Origin: Paracentrotus lividus
Taxonomy: Eukaryota > Echinodermata > Echinoidea > Camarodonta > Echinidae
Direction of reading: 5' to 3'
DNA: 64,000 nucleotides
NCBI GenBank assembly: GCA_940671915.1
Contig: CALNVZ010000041.1
Coordinates: 70,757 to 134,756, forward strand
Shown: in pieces, positions 11,477 through 23,419 of the stretch
How positions within the stretch are numbered: the stretch's first letter is position 1
How the letters are laid out: each line of letters begins with the position of its first letter
Position numbers and translations under genes: made by a program
The notes under the pieces: model-generated
The model's input: the letters and a program-made list of their open reading frames with translations, nothing else
What the model was told of the DNA's origin: nothing
Databases searched by the model: none

Positions 11477-11709
11477 TATTACAAATTTCAATTTTTGTCA
11501 AAATTTTACTTTGAACTGTAAAAAAAAAAATGGGTTTTGTTGATTTACTTTTTAATAAAACAACGGAGAAACCTCACGACCGGCAGTTCTTCACAGCTAT
11601 GTGTAGGCTGTATATATATGCCAGTTAGCACATCCTCTCTTGTTCCAGCTTAGTACACTGCGAACTGTAACAACTGACCCTTGTAACTTCCATCCCCGGT
11701 CTCCCCTAA

Positions 11710-12950
11710 TGATTTTGTCTTAAACAGTCTAATTCGCCGTATGAGCTAATTTGCATATTAGCATGTGCATTAATATTAGCCAATGGAATTATTATTATTA
11801 TTTTAATCTAAACACAACACAAAAAGAAAGTTCTTCCTTTTTCAGATATCAATTTTTCTTAAAAAACCAGGACAGAGTTTTTTTGTTTTTTTTTTACAAA
11901 TTTATGCTTCAGTGAGCACGTGAAACTGGATAAGCTCTTTTTTCATGCATGGACTAAAATTCAAATTCTTACTTCGAGTGCATATAACAATTCTTTTTGG
12001 GGAGTACTTCTGATTTTGTTTTTACAAAAATCACGATGTTTCACGCCACATTGGGCACAAGATACAATGAAATCATGCAAATGAGAAGAAAGTTTTTGAC
12101 CTCGTCATGGTTCAGCGACTTTTCGAATTTTTTTTCTGATTTTGTTTTCACAAAAATCACGATGTTTCACGCCTCAGTGGGCACAAGATTCAATGAAATC
12201 ATGCAAATGAGAAGAAAGTTTTTGACCTCGTCATGGTTCAGCGACTTTTCGAATACTTGATTTGAATAAAGATCGTGTTAGTTAGAGACCAGTTGAAGTT
12301 ATGTACTCACAGTAAAATTGACAAAAATTGACAAGTACAATATGCCAAATTTCACTTTTGTTAAAACTCTGTACATAAAGTCAATGGAGGAGGAAATCAA
12401 AACCTGGCAAATGTGAAATTCGGCCTATTTCATTGATGATTATTGTAAAATCGACCATGAGTTATGTAATGAAACTTGGCACATAGCTTCAACTGATCTC
12501 TAACTAACATGATCTTGATTCAAATTGCGTATTCGAAAAGTCACTGAACCATGACGAAGTCCCAAACTTTCTTCTCATTTGCATGATTTTCTTGAATCTT
12601 GTGCCCACTGAGGCGTGAAACATCGGGATTTTTGAGAAAATAAAATCAGGAGGAACACCCAAAATGAATTGTTGTATTCAATCAAAGTAAGAATTCGAAT
12701 TATAGTCCATACATGCAAAAAGGGCTTTTCCAGTCTCACGTGCTCAATGAAGCATGAATTTGTAAATAAATGCCATAGGATCATTGACACGTACCCAAAG
12801 AATATAAACACTACTAAAACAATGTTATTGAGATAATTTAAAGTGCATAAAAAGACTGCAATACATCTTCATAATTCCAAAATGGCCTATTTTTGGTGGG
12901 TTCATTAAACCGTGAATGAAAGGATATTGAAGGCATACACTTCCATTTTT
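11710..12950 (+). repeat. AT-rich repeat family L, fold-back copy
   Basis: The arm at about 11890-12310 is inverted at about 12480-12790. Shared anchors are TGCTTCA.TGAGCACGTGA, ACATCG.GATTTTTGTGA-like, and ATGCAAATGAGAAGAAAGTTT. A further copy in reverse lies at 25560-26500. Within the left arm a stretch of about 130 bp is duplicated in tandem (about 12007-12126 and 12137-12254), which keeps an 87-codon frame open. I regard that frame as an accident of duplication, not a gene. Confidence 0.75.
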
Positions 12951-13320
12951 TTAATATTCCTTTTCTTTAAAATGTTATTTTTTGTAAAGAGGGCTGTAGA
13001 AAAAAAAAAGTGATACCACAATTACCAAGCAGTGAAAGGGGTTCATACTACCCCCTATGGTAGCAAACCTTTTATGTGGTGTGGGTTGAACGAACTCATT
13101 TTACCAGGTCCTCGCTCCTGGTCTATTTAGAATCCCGGCCGTTAATCGTTTTCCCATACCTTCTTCGCAGTTGCGAACTAATCGGGTTATTCTTCTCTTG
13201 CGATATCAGTGATCCCCCTTTTTATCCTAATAATTTAAGCGCATTTACTTCACTGCACGAGGTTTTGTCGTGTAATCTTCGACCAGCATTTTGCTTTCAG
13301 TCACATACTATCTGCATAAC

Positions 13321-14200
13321 GAGTGATTTCACGTTCGGTGTTGGTGTTGGTGTTAGTGTTAGCAGAGTGAAATTCTGCTTAAATCTATTTTTTTATTTAT
13401 TTATTTTTTTTTTGTAAAACAAAACAAGATGAGAGTCGATACCGATATTCCAACACGCGCGGATCGATAGCCTAACACCGTCTGAAGAAAAATGGCGTAG
13501 ATCGATGCAATTCGTAGCGAAGGACCGGTTTTGTTGTTTAAAGCTGTTCGAATATACCGGAAGAAGGCCCTAAAACGTTAGAGTCATACCAGGAAATCGA
13601 AAATTAATCCTTCTTCAAACCTCTCTTTGATACAAATTTACCTCATGATGAATATTTTTTGACGAAACGTTAAGTCTACAGTTCACATCTCGGACATTTT
13701 TTTGCAAGCAGCAGGAAATGGAGCGTTACCCAGTTACTTCAAAGCCAGGCCGGGCCGCGTAGCGCGTAGCCTCTAGACCCTATAATTTCGTGCATCGGTT
13801 CAGATTAGCAGTGATTTATCATGCCTTTTATTCCTAAAATAAAGATTCAGAAGACATCCATGTTGATGATATTTATTCCCTATATGATTTACTACGGAAT
13901 ATCTTATTTTATATTTTCTAATCATTTTTTGCAATGAATTTAGATGAAATTTCTTGGACCCTTGTAAGGCTTGAAGAGTAAGTAGCCAATTTGTGAATCC
14001 ATCTCGTTAACCCCCAGAACTAACCAAATTCGTAGGTCTTGAAGTACCCTCTTTCGTCTAATATATTAATTAATTAATTATTCTGTAAAATTAAGTATTG
14101 ATACTCTGCCACTCGAGCCTCCACTGCCCTTATTATTCACCATACAATCCAAACTTTGGCCAACACCAACACTAACACCGAGTGTGAAATGAAAATTTCT
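13321..14200. mobile_element. TIR-bounded unit with AACACCGAACGTGAAA ends
   Basis: The left end reads GAGTGATTTCACGTTCGGTG followed by TTGGTGTTGGTGTTAGTG. The right end near 14160-14195 is its inverse, CAACACCAACACTAACACCG then AGTGTGAAATG. A third, closer inverse of the left terminus lies at 16431-16450 (AACACCGAACGTGAAATCAC). So the element is either 0.87 kb, or about 3.1 kb ending at 16450 with internal inverted pieces. I see no target duplication. Between 13433 and 13560 (+) one frame is open (EEKWRRSMQFVAKDRFCC) but I cannot identify it. Confidence 0.55.
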
Positions 14201-14261
14201 AAGTCCCTTAGGGTTTAGTTTTAATCAATGGAAATTTGCAAATGAAATTTAACACCGGCTG

Positions 14262-14900
14262 CCGAGGTCGCACAGTGGGCCCGGCGTCAGCAAAAGTGCG
14301 CCAAAACTGGTTTCTGGTCACCTAACCAATTTTGTTTTTTTTAATATTCTCAGCAAAGATAGCAACCTCTAGAACATCTCTACAAAATATTTCATCATGA
14401 AATTGATGTTTAGTTGGTTATTTTTCTTTGAAATGACCAGAAAATGACTTGTTAGTGGTACATCATTTGTAAATGACAAATTTTCGTTATTTGGAATTTT
14501 TTACTAAATGGATGGTTCAATAAATTTAAAATTCATTATGCCAGTTTAAGAATGATCATTTTTAGTGCCCATAGAATTTAAAGACAAATCATTTATCCAT
14601 TTGGAAGTAATTTTGGGAGAAACCACTAAAAATTGGGGGGAAATTGCATTTTTTTATTCATACGCATAAATTTTCAAAATTGCTGCCGATTGCTGCGCTA
14701 AAAATACAATGAGAGTCTTTGTTATAGTTTATGCTTTACATCAATACCAAAATTAGCTGCAACCTCCTGCAACCTTCGGAGATATAACCAATTTTCCATC
14801 TGCATGTTCGCCTATTTTACCGTCAAAATCTGCTAAAAGCGATAATGCGCACGTATATTGCGCACACAAAAGTCTTACCGTAAGTGGCGTAAATATTTTA
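14262..14900 (-). repeat. Dispersed repeat, copy 2 (partner 2776-3413)
   Basis: The reverse complement matches 2776-3413 along its length. Key anchors are CACAGTGGGCCCGG, AGTGCGCCAAAACTGG, TTTTCCATCTGCATGTTCGC and GTGGCGTAAATATTTT. It lies inside the span bounded by the 13321 and 16450 termini. Confidence 0.7.
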
Positions 14901-15013
14901 ATTGAAAGCCGAAAAACCAAAACAACCAAAACACATGAATACAATTATTTTCATGCAATACAGAAATACATGTGTGCTTATGGAGTTGATTATATAGTCT
15001 TTAGACTGGTTAC

Positions 15014-15027
15014 CCCCCCCCCCCCCC

Positions 15028-15065
<38 letters not shown>
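15014..15065. repeat. Poly(C)-poly(A) tract
   Basis: A run of C joins directly to a long run of A with no other bases between. Such junctions are prone to slippage and to assembly error. Confidence 0.95.
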
Positions 15066-15068
<3 letters not shown>

Positions 15069-15735
15069 ATCAATTTCATGACCATCTGAATTGATCTCAA
15101 TCTTGAAATAGTATTATGGTATTTTATTGGGGGCTCACCTATGTCATAATAGGTTATTATCGTTTGTTTCCCAACAATTATTATGTTATAAAGTCATAAC
15201 CGATCATTCTTAAATTATGATTTGTATTCACATATATGTTTTGCTACTGCGGTCAGGAGAGCATGTAAGACTGCCTACTTATAACTCATTTTAACTGTGC
15301 CTTTATCATTATCCTCTCTTTCATTTTTATATTTATAGTTTGATATCATTGTTATTTTGTCTTTCGAATTTCTGTACTTTTTGGACCCCGTGGAAGATCA
15401 GCATTGTTATGTTTACAAAACTGAATGTGCCATGAAGCCATTTGTGCTTGTTTTTTTTTTTTTTTTTTTCTTTTCTTTTCTTTTTTAAAATTTTTTATTA
15501 TATGTTTATATGATAACTGTATTTTTTATTATTGCGATTTGGAAAATAAAATACAATACAATACGATAAGTGCAAGTAGAGAAGAAATAGTAGATATATA
15601 AATTGCAATAACTTTACCGTCATAATCAAGAACAATTAGCCAAAATCAAAATGATTTTCTACTTATTTGATGAATAGGCCTACTGGTCTCATCAGGAAGA
15701 CCGTATTTTTATAAATAAAAAAGAGACTCTCCTTT
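15066..15735. other. Unassigned DNA
   Basis: No gene seen. It contains a T-rich low-complexity run at about 15451-15490. Confidence 0.5.
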
Positions 15736-15739
15736 CATT

Positions 15740-16200
15740 ACTCCATAAAACCCCATTAAAGTTCCAAATAATATATAAATCTCTCTAAAAAAAAGGCATT
15801 TTTTCCTCGTCCAGTAAAAAAAAAACAGTATGTTAATGAAGTCAGATAATTTAAAAGATACTCTAATCATGTTATCAATGTTTCCGTGGTCTATAAACCC
15901 CATACACACCGCACTTATGAAAATAATATCAGTTATGTAACTTTTACAAAGAAATCCGCTCTAACCAATCAGAAATGGGTATTTTAATGACGTCATAGAC
16001 ATTTGAAAATACTCTTATGGTGTTTCTCATGTCTTGAAACCCCCTATAAGTCCCACTAATCAAAGTAAAATGAATATGTCTATGTGTTACTATTGATATT
16101 TGTCTTGTCCAATCAGAAAAGAGCATTTTAATGACGTCATAAGTTTTTGAAATTGTTCTCATCGAATTCCGCGGGTCTGAAAACCATAAAAGGACTTCTC
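15740..16200. repeat. Three diverged tandem units of about 150-175 bp
   Basis: Each unit carries a CCARTNAGAAA.G..TTTTAATGACGTCATA-type core (near 15810, 15965 and 16108), followed by a stretch ending in AAACCCC.ATA..GGAC or a variant. Two units have an intact TGACGTCA palindrome, the third has TGAAGTCAG. No coding interpretation holds. Confidence 0.6.
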
Positions 16201-16375
16201 TTAGGAATTTATTTATCCGTCTTCGGTGAGGAATTAGTTTTGTCGCACTTTTAGTTCATTCTGGCCCACTGTGGGTCGGTTCAGCAGACGACATTTGACA
16301 CAAAATGAAACACCAGCAACCGGAAATACGTCAAAATTTAGAGGTCAACACCTAACACCGACTGATTTTATTTCC

Positions 16376-16450
16376 ATTTCACGTTCGGTGTTAGATCAGA
16401 CTTCTGCTCCAAAATAAACACCGATTATAACACCGAACGTGAAATCACTC
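16376..16450. repeat. 75 bp inverted repeat of the AACACCGAACGTGAAA terminus
   Basis: TTTCACGTTCGGTGTTAGATC and its inverse AACACCGAACGTGAAAT face each other across about 40 bp. The outer copy repeats the terminus found at 13321. It could be a solo end or the true right end of a 3.1 kb element. Confidence 0.65.
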
Positions 16451-16459
16451 AGTGTCAAT

Positions 16460-17680
16460 ACTTATTAAAGAGATTTGTATTTTTCCTAAACTACGATAAA
16501 CTGTTGGATAAAGTTATGTAAAAACATGATTATTCGTTATAACCAGGAGGTAAAATAATGAAATGTAGAAACTCGAACTGTCACGTCTAAATGAACGTGA
16601 CGTGGGTGTTTGTCACAAGCCTCTCCCACTCATGTATAATTGGCAATTATCATATATTTTCGGTTTCAATCACTCTGACGTTATCATTTTTCCATACCAC
16701 ATACCATTCGAAATAGAAAAAGCTTTGAATCAATACCCACCGGAAGAAAAGCTGCATTGAAGCAGAAATGAAATGGAATTTTTAATGCCTTTCAATGCCA
16801 TTTGGAGCAACTGCATGTAGTTTAAAGGCATATTTTTTTAAAATAGATTTCTGTATAGTCTTCTCAATACAGCAGCCGGTCTTTCTTCCCCATAATCGTA
16901 AGTAAACGTATTTATTCATATAAATTTGCACAGCAACCCCTATTACATCAAGACGTAGTTTTTAACTTTTTTTTTTTGGGGGGGGGGCAATCCTGGTATG
17001 TTATGAACTGAATTGTTTACATCAATTATTGTATAATAAAATAATGATAATAATATATTAAATTTATTCAGCGCTTAATACATAAGTTTCTAAGCGCTAG
17101 AAAAAGAAGAAGTTATATAGGTACTATATGTATCTTGATTTCTTATCTTTTACCGAATAAATTTTAATCTATTAATCTGGATATGAATTACATTGTAAAC
17201 AACCAAGGATCAAAGTAAACTAATTGGGGTTATCCTGTTCCCTCTTTTTGCTGTGGCAAAAAGAGGTAGTAGTGGTTTCATTTAACTCATGATTTATTCC
17301 AAACTTTGGCACTTTAGTGCAGCAGCGAAATCCATTTTGGGGACCTAACCTTGTTTTGGAGTCTTACTTTTTTTGTACGAATTATTGTTGCCAGCATTGT
17401 GCATTTTGAGACATGTGACGGAATACAAAATGTTTGCCAAATTAGCCTTTTTTTCTCTAAAAATGAGAAAATGTATCCTGTGTATGTTTAATATGAAAAT
17501 TTCAACAACTTTAGAGAGCTACATGACTGCATATCTCTAGGACTATTTCTAAACATTGTATTGTTAGGTCATGTGGCCATGACATGGCAATTTGCTTTAT
17601 TTTGAATCATTAGTTTGCATTAAATATATGTGCTGACAGGTTTTACCCCAATTTTTTACTTCTCTGAAAACCTACATACC
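16460..17680. other. Unassigned DNA with two small hairpins
   Basis: No gene seen. A stem CAGCGCTTA..TAAGCGCT lies at about 17072-17100, a word often seen at ends of small repeats in marine invertebrates. A stem CCTCTTTTTG/CAAAAAGAGG lies at 17241-17266. A T/G run is at about 16970-16987. Confidence 0.5.
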
Positions 17681-17686
17681 AGTTAA

Positions 17687-18191
17687 AGGGGAAGTTAACC
17701 CTGGGTTTAAATTGGTTTTAAAAATTGCAGAAAATAAAGGAAAAACATGAGTGAAGGTTTGGAGAAAATCAGTAAAAAAATTACGAAGTTATGAATATTT
17801 AAATTATTGATTCTGTGACGTCACGTGCGAGCAGTTCTCGTATGTGTTATGTAGTGTATATATTCAATAAAATGTCGTTTTTTCATAGGAAAATCAACTA
17901 TTTCACCTGTGCGGTCGATATATCATCAAACATATGTTCATATGCATGTCTCTATCAAATTAACAGATTCCTTTATCGAGAACCTTGAAAAAAAAGAGGA
18001 ATTTATGAAATTTACATACACAACAAATGGGAGAGCTGCTCGCATGTGACGTCGAAGAATCAAAATCTTAAATATATTAATAAATTTGCTATTGTTATTT
18101 GGTCGATTTTTTTTTCAAGATTTCACTCATATTGTTCTTTTATTTTTCTACATTTTTTAAAACCAATAACATTTCAGGGTAAACTTCCCCT
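17687..18191. mobile_element. Fold-back MITE, TTAA duplication, complete copy
   Basis: TTAA at 17683-17686 and 18192-18195. The 505 bp unit starts AGGGGAAGTTAACCCTGGG and ends CAGGGTAAACTTCCCCT. Arms of about 200 bp share GATTCTGTGACGTCACGTGC with GCATGTGACGTCGAAGAATC. A second copy at 36675-42802 is split by a large insertion; this one shows the uninserted sequence (TTCCTTTATCGAGAACC). No coding sequence. Confidence 0.88.
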
Positions 18192-18299
18192 TTAAGAAGG
18201 GATAAGCCCACACAAAACAAATATTTTTCCATTAAAGCAACGAGGATTGGTTTAATGGCTAAATTTTTTGTTCAAATAATAGGTTTAATTTAGATCATT

Positions 18300-18430
18300 A
18301 TTTTATTTTAACACTGCAAAAAACGCCGTTGTTAAATGTGCAACATCAAAGGGTGTTAAATGTTTAACACCAAGCTGGTTTTGAGCATTGTGGTGTCATA
18401 TGAATAAAGCTCATGTATAGTATTGGGAGA
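18300..18430. repeat. GTGTTAAA-rich repeat end
   Basis: ACACTGCAAAAAACGCCG is followed by several TTAAATG..AACA and GGTGTTAAA words. Similar GGTGTTAA/TTAACACC words recur at 19840-19995 and 23660-23725. They may be ends of one small-element family, but the boundaries are not clear. Confidence 0.35.
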
Positions 18431-18625
18431 ATAGATTTTTTGTTTTGCTTCCAAAGCAGAATAATAGGAATGAATACCTCAATTAACCTCTGTGTACAAA
18501 AGGATTTGTTATTAAATCCACTCTAACACCTGAATCTAGCAACGGAACTGTGTAAGTATATAGTGCCACAATCGATAGGATCTCACAGGCACAATGCCAG
18601 CATACAGCGATTTGTGTACAAAGTA

Positions 18626-19511
18626 GGGGAGACTGGGGTAATTATGGCCCTGGGGTAATTATGGCCCCTTTGTCTTTGAGAGCTTATAATTCTTTGCTGC
18701 ATTACACAATGATAATTTAATTTTTACACATGCCTAGCTAAACTCTTCCTACTATCATATGAGAAAAATAAGCCATTTACATGAAATTTTGTGCTTAGGG
18801 GAGCCTAAAATGTACGGCAATTACAATTCTGTTCGTTGGAAAGTGGCAAGTCTGCTTTTTTATGTGGGGTGTGATATCATTAATTAAAATCATTTAAGAT
18901 GAAATTTTGATTGAAACTGAAACAATAGGAATTGAAAAGCACAACAGAAAAACTTCCACCTGAATATCTTCAATAGTAGAGTTGTAAAGGGGGATCAAAT
19001 TGAAAATGTCATTTGGGGCAATTATGGCCCCCAATGCATAAACAGTGTATTAGCGCAGATAAGCGTAGATGGGGACATTAACTTGTACGATTTTGTACAT
19101 AAATATATGTATTGCTTTGATTGCAAAATTTCAAAATTTTGGCTGAACAAATTATTGTCTAAATCATTGTTGGTGGTTGATAAGTGTATTAGGAATACCC
19201 AACAACATTTATTATACATTACCATCATAAATTAGCATAATATCTTTGAATTCATACAGTCATTACAATAGGGCCATAAATACCCCAACCCGTGGGGTAA
19301 TTATGCCCTCCCCCCCCCCCCCCCCCCCAAAGTTGTTAACATAATGGTAATTAATATGCAAATGAGAAGTAGCAGGTTTATACTTTCTTTTGTATATTAT
19401 AGGGATATAGATTGACTCTATTTTTACATATTTAGAATATCATTGGACGTTTCATTTAATGGTAGTAATAGGAAATGTGTAAAAGGGGGCCATAATTACC
19501 CCAGTCTCCCC
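18626..19511. mobile_element. H3: GGGGAGACTGGGG-ended TA element
   Basis: TA at 18624-18625 and 19512-19513. The 886 bp unit starts GGGGAGACTGGGGTAATTAT and ends ATAATTACCCCAGTCTCCCC. Terminal bases match H1/H2 but the interior differs: the phrase GGGGTAATTATGGCCC recurs inside as GGGGCAATTATGGCCCCC (about 19015) and near 19294. A poly(C) run lies at about 19310-19328. No coding sequence. Confidence 0.85.
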
Positions 19512-19760
19512 TATATGCTCTTCCATAAACAGACTGTACACACATAATTCACTCACGCTATACCAATCAGCTGCTGGTTGGCATGCCCAGCGTTCTGGGC
19601 TGAGAGTGAAGGAAGTATGGCCTCATTTTGATGAACATCTCCCCGTGCTCATGCAAACTATTACATCATGGAAAGACATGCATGGAACATGATTATATCC
19701 TTTGTCCATATATTGATATGTCATTAGAAAACTATGAGGACAAGTTGAGCAAATTGTTAA

Positions 19761-19809
<49 letters not shown>

Positions 19810-20228
19810 ATTTTCTCTACTACAACTATACTTGGGCTTTAACACCGGAAGGTGTCAAAACGTGGCGGAAATCAACACCTGGTGTGGTGTCGGGTATCTA
19901 GTGTTAAATTTGGTGTAAATAACAACAAATGGGTGTCATTTCGGTAGCATTTGCCAGACCGGTTTATGTTTTTATCGATATTAACACCCGGACGGGTGTT
20001 AGAAAAGTCAGAATTGGGCATGCAAAAGAAATCCAGCTTCATGATTGGTTGAAAATCGGAACTGATTTTTTTTCTTCAGAAGATCTGGCCGCGATCCGTC
20101 ATTCTCCCGTCGCGCTTGAGATCGATCATCTTAAACATGTTAAATCCACCTAAATCCAAATACCGTCTTGATTGTTCGCGTGGTGGTTGGAAGGAGTTTT
20201 AAAAAAGAAGTTATCTTTTGGTAGGAGA
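19512..20228. other. Unassigned DNA with poly(A) tract
   Basis: Poly(A) of about 35 bases lies at 19770-19806. A 74-codon frame at 19929-20153 (+) lies across GGTGTT/AACACC repeat words and resembles no family I know, so I leave it uncalled. Confidence 0.45.
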
Positions 20229-20748
20229 CAGGCGCGGATCCAGGATTTTCCAGAGGGGGGGGGGGCCCAACTTTGAAAAAAAAAAAAATGTTGCGAGCGG
20301 AGCGAGCAAACGAGCGCGAAGAGCGAGTTTAAAACATCCCCGAATATTATATTGGCATATACTGACCTAAAACGAGGAATTTAAACAATTTTATTTTTAC
20401 TCCTATGAAAATTTAAACTAACAAAACAAAAATAAAAAAATCTGAATAATTTAAGCTAAAGAAAGAGATATATACCGAATGACTCCAAAAAAAAACTTTA
20501 CACCAAGAAAAATGTCAATAAAAAGAAAAACAATTTATAAACCCCAAATTATTTTACATATTCTGAAACAGTAACTCCTCCCGCATCTTCTGGTACCATT
20601 TTTGTGTGGTATGTCTTTACGCTTGGATGAGCACGACGCACTGTTTGCGAACATGTCAGTTTCGAATTGTGCCAGAATGGGAGTAAAATCAAAACAACAA
20701 AAAGCTAGAAATTAACTCGTGAAGTAATGCACGAATGAGTACACATTA

Positions 20749-21772
20749 GGGGGCCGTCACACTGAGGTCGTTGTATAACGTTCTTGCCCGTTTTTGCCCG
20801 TTTTAAAAAAAAATGCTGAACGGGCTTTTGGTCGGGTTGGAACTTATAACTTTGAAAAATAATTTCTTGAACACGATGCTAGGCAGTTCATAAATAGTTC
20901 TCGTTACGTCAATTCCGTCTTTATCGCGTCCGCAATACGTTGTTATCCAGTTCAGAACGAGTAAACTGCTCGTTCACTCTATACCGTTCGTAGCACGTCC
21001 AAACGGTCACTAAAAGTGCCTGGCGCAGCATGATAAAAGTTAGGTACCACGTTCGTAGTACGTCCTTCTCGTTCAGAGTAAGTCCTACCCGTTTAAGGAA
21101 CGTTGTCACTACGTTTAATTTTAGAACTTGAAGCCAGTACGATTTTTTTTGAACATGTTAAAAAAAATCGGAATGCCTTTCCGTTCTCTCCGTTCGGGCC
21201 CGTTCGCCAAGTTCGTAAACAGATTGTAAACGGTCTGTACTAGATTCTAAAAGGTCTGCACTACGTTCAGTCCGTGTGTAAACAGATTGAGCCCGTTCAC
21301 CAAGAACTACCTAGAACGCAGTGAGAACTAGCTCAGTGTGACGGGAATTATGACATGCCGTTCTGTTTAAAAATTGAAACGTATGTTCGTAGTACGTCCT
21401 TCTCGTTCAGAGTAAGTCCTACCCGTTTAAGGAACGTTGTCACTATGTTTAATTTTAGAACTTGAATAATTAATATACAATGCTCGTTTGTATGACGTCC
21501 TAGCACATCTTTAGAACGATTTAAGTACGGCAATTTCGTTTGTAGTACGTCCATCTCGTTTCAGGTACGTTGCCACCCCGTTAAATTTTAGGACGAGATG
21601 GGCGCCCGATTTTTTTGAGCACTTTTTTGGAAATCCGACCGAGCTAGTCCATGAAGTTCGTAAACAGATCGTAAGAAGTATTTACTACGTCCACTCAGTT
21701 TACACACAGACTATGCCCGTTCGGCAAAATTTGCAAGGACGTAGTAGGAACGAGCTCAGTGTGACGGGGGTA
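20749..21772 (-). mobile_element. Harbinger-like non-autonomous element, TTA duplication, copy 1
   Basis: TTA at 20746-20748 and 21773-21775. It starts GGGGGCCGTCACACTGAGG and ends GCTCAGTGTGACGGGGGTA. The reverse complement matches both ends of 27030-35932, fixing the terminus. A 3-bp TTA duplication is the habit of PIF/Harbinger elements (TWA target). An inner stretch of about 80 bp beginning GTTCGTAGTACGTCCTTCTC is present twice (about 21047 and 21385). No transposase is present. Confidence 0.85.
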
Positions 21773-22224
21773 TTAAAGACTAAATTGCCACTGACAGACC
21801 AAAAAAAGGCCTCCTAATACTTTCGAAAAATCATTTTGTCTTTGACGTGTGCTCACTCGTGCCTGACTCTACAGATCTATCTAATTTTCATACAAAATGT
21901 AGTCAATCTGTGTAACAACAAACCTGCAAACATTTGGTTAAAAAGTTATGCTATTTTAATCAGGATGAAGTTGCTTTAGTTTTTCTAGCTTTTTGTTGTT
22001 TTGATTTTACTCCCATTCTGGCACAATTCGAAATTGACATGTTCGCAAACAATGCGTCGTGCTTATCCAAGCGTAAAGACATACCACACAAACATGATAC
22101 CAGAAGATGCGGGAGGAGTTACTCTTTCAGAATATATGAAATAATTTGGGGTTTATCAATTGGTCTTCTTTTTATTGACATTTTTCTAGATGTATTTTTT
22201 TTTTTTACTCACTCGGTAGAATAA

Positions 22225-23010
22225 ATAAAGGGGCACTTTTTAGTATAAAAAATTGTAGATAATTTTGTATTATAGACCCTATTTAGTATCCGCGAGCACG
22301 AAGCGGAAATTTGGGGTTTTGAAAAGATATATGGAGTACATAAAGGGGCATCTGGTATTAAATTTTTAAATAAAAAGGTGTACTATAGATCCTTTTTGGT
22401 ATCCGCGAGCGCGAAGCACTAGCTCAAAATTTTGAGGTGAAAATTGTAGTTATTAGTGCATTATGATTAAGTATCCGCGAGCGCGAAGCGCGAGCCGAAA
22501 ATTTGGAGTTATAAAAGATATGTGGAATAAATAAGGGGGCACTTTCTAGTATTGAAAATTTTAGACAATTGTGTATTATAGATCCTATTTAGTTTCCGCG
22601 GGCGCCAAGCGGGAGCCGAAAATTTTGAGGTAAAAATTAGAGTTATTTGTACACTATGATTTGATATCAGCGAGCGCGAAGCGCAAGCTCAAAATTTGGG
22701 GTTTCAAGCGATATATGGAATAAATAAAGGGGCAATTTCTAATATTAAAGTTTTCTAGATAATTATGTATAGGCCTATTATAAACCTTATTCAGTATCCG
22801 TGAGCGCGAAGCTCGAGCTGAAAATTTTGAGTTAATTGTGCATTATATACCCTACTTAATTGGTATCTGCGAGCCCGAAAATTTTGACGTCCAAATTTGA
22901 GTTTTTTGTGCAATATGATTTATTATACGCGAGCGCGAAGCACGATCCGAAAAGTTGGGGTTTTAAAAAATATATGGAATAAATAAAGGGGCACTTTCTA
23001 GTATTCCCAC
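22225..23010. repeat. Higher-order tandem array of the GCGAGCGCGAAGCG motif
   Basis: Eight copies of a CCGCGAGCGCGAAGCGCGAG-type core begin near 22285, 22400, 22472, 22594, 22667, 22795, 22865 and 22925. Spacings mostly alternate between about 70 and about 120 bp, so the true unit is a dimer near 195 bp. Between cores, AATAAAGGGGCACTTTCTAG and GAAAATTTTGAG recur. The core is an imperfect palindrome and is CpG-rich inside AT-rich DNA. Confidence 0.8.
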
Positions 23011-23360
23011 AAGGCCGACTATTTTTCCTTGAGGCCGAGGGCCCACGAGGCCGTGGGTCCACGAGGCCTCTTTTCTTTGTGAAATTTGGAAAATTTAGTA
23101 TTAAACATTTTCCTTATTTTTTTTCTTTTCGTCAGTAATGTATTTTGTTTTCTTAAAAAAACGACGTTTGAGCAGAATATTGCAAAATAGAATATGAGAA
23201 AAATCGGCCTCATGGACTTTCCACATTAGTAGTGGTTGTTTAGAACCAATCATTAGGCCTATTTCGCGCTACTACTGGTTGGCATGCTATATGAATATAG
23301 TTGGGCGAAAATTGTACAAGGACCGGGCTTTATTCCCTTCACTTTCTTTCTTATTCTTCT

Positions 23361-23387
23361 TTTTTTTTTTCTTTTTTTTTTTTTTAG

Positions 23388-23417
<30 letters not shown>
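23361..23417. repeat. Poly(T)-poly(G) tract
   Basis: Runs of T interrupted by single C residues join a long G run of nearly 30 bases. ORFs of glycine, proline or lysine runs here are artefacts. Confidence 0.95.

Positions 23418-23419
<2 letters not shown>

Larger units (their letters stand above)
6426..11706. mobile_element. H1: GGGGAGACCGGGG-ended TA element, interrupted
   Basis: TA at 6424-6425 and 11707-11708 bound the unit. It starts GGGGAGACCGGGGATGG and ends CCATCCCCGGTCTCCCC. After subtracting the two inserted elements E1 and E2 about 870 bp remain, close to the 839 bp uninterrupted relative at 62959-63797. Both contain inner echoes of the form GGGGTAGGTTGTTACAACC. No coding sequence is seen. 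A 2-bp TA duplication with G-rich ends could fit ISL2EU-like elements, but I cannot confirm the superfamily. Confidence 0.85.

Noticed and set aside
11997-12260. 87-codon ORF with an internal repeat FVFTKITMFHA
   Set aside because: It lies in one arm of an AT-rich fold-back repeat and arises from a tandem duplication of about 130 bp. Other copies do not keep the frame.
12575-12811. 78-codon minus-strand ORF
   Set aside because: It is the opposite arm of the same fold-back repeat.
19929-20153. 74-codon ORF MGVISVAFARPVY..
   Set aside because: Its start lies in GGTGTT/AACACC repeat words and nothing supports translation.
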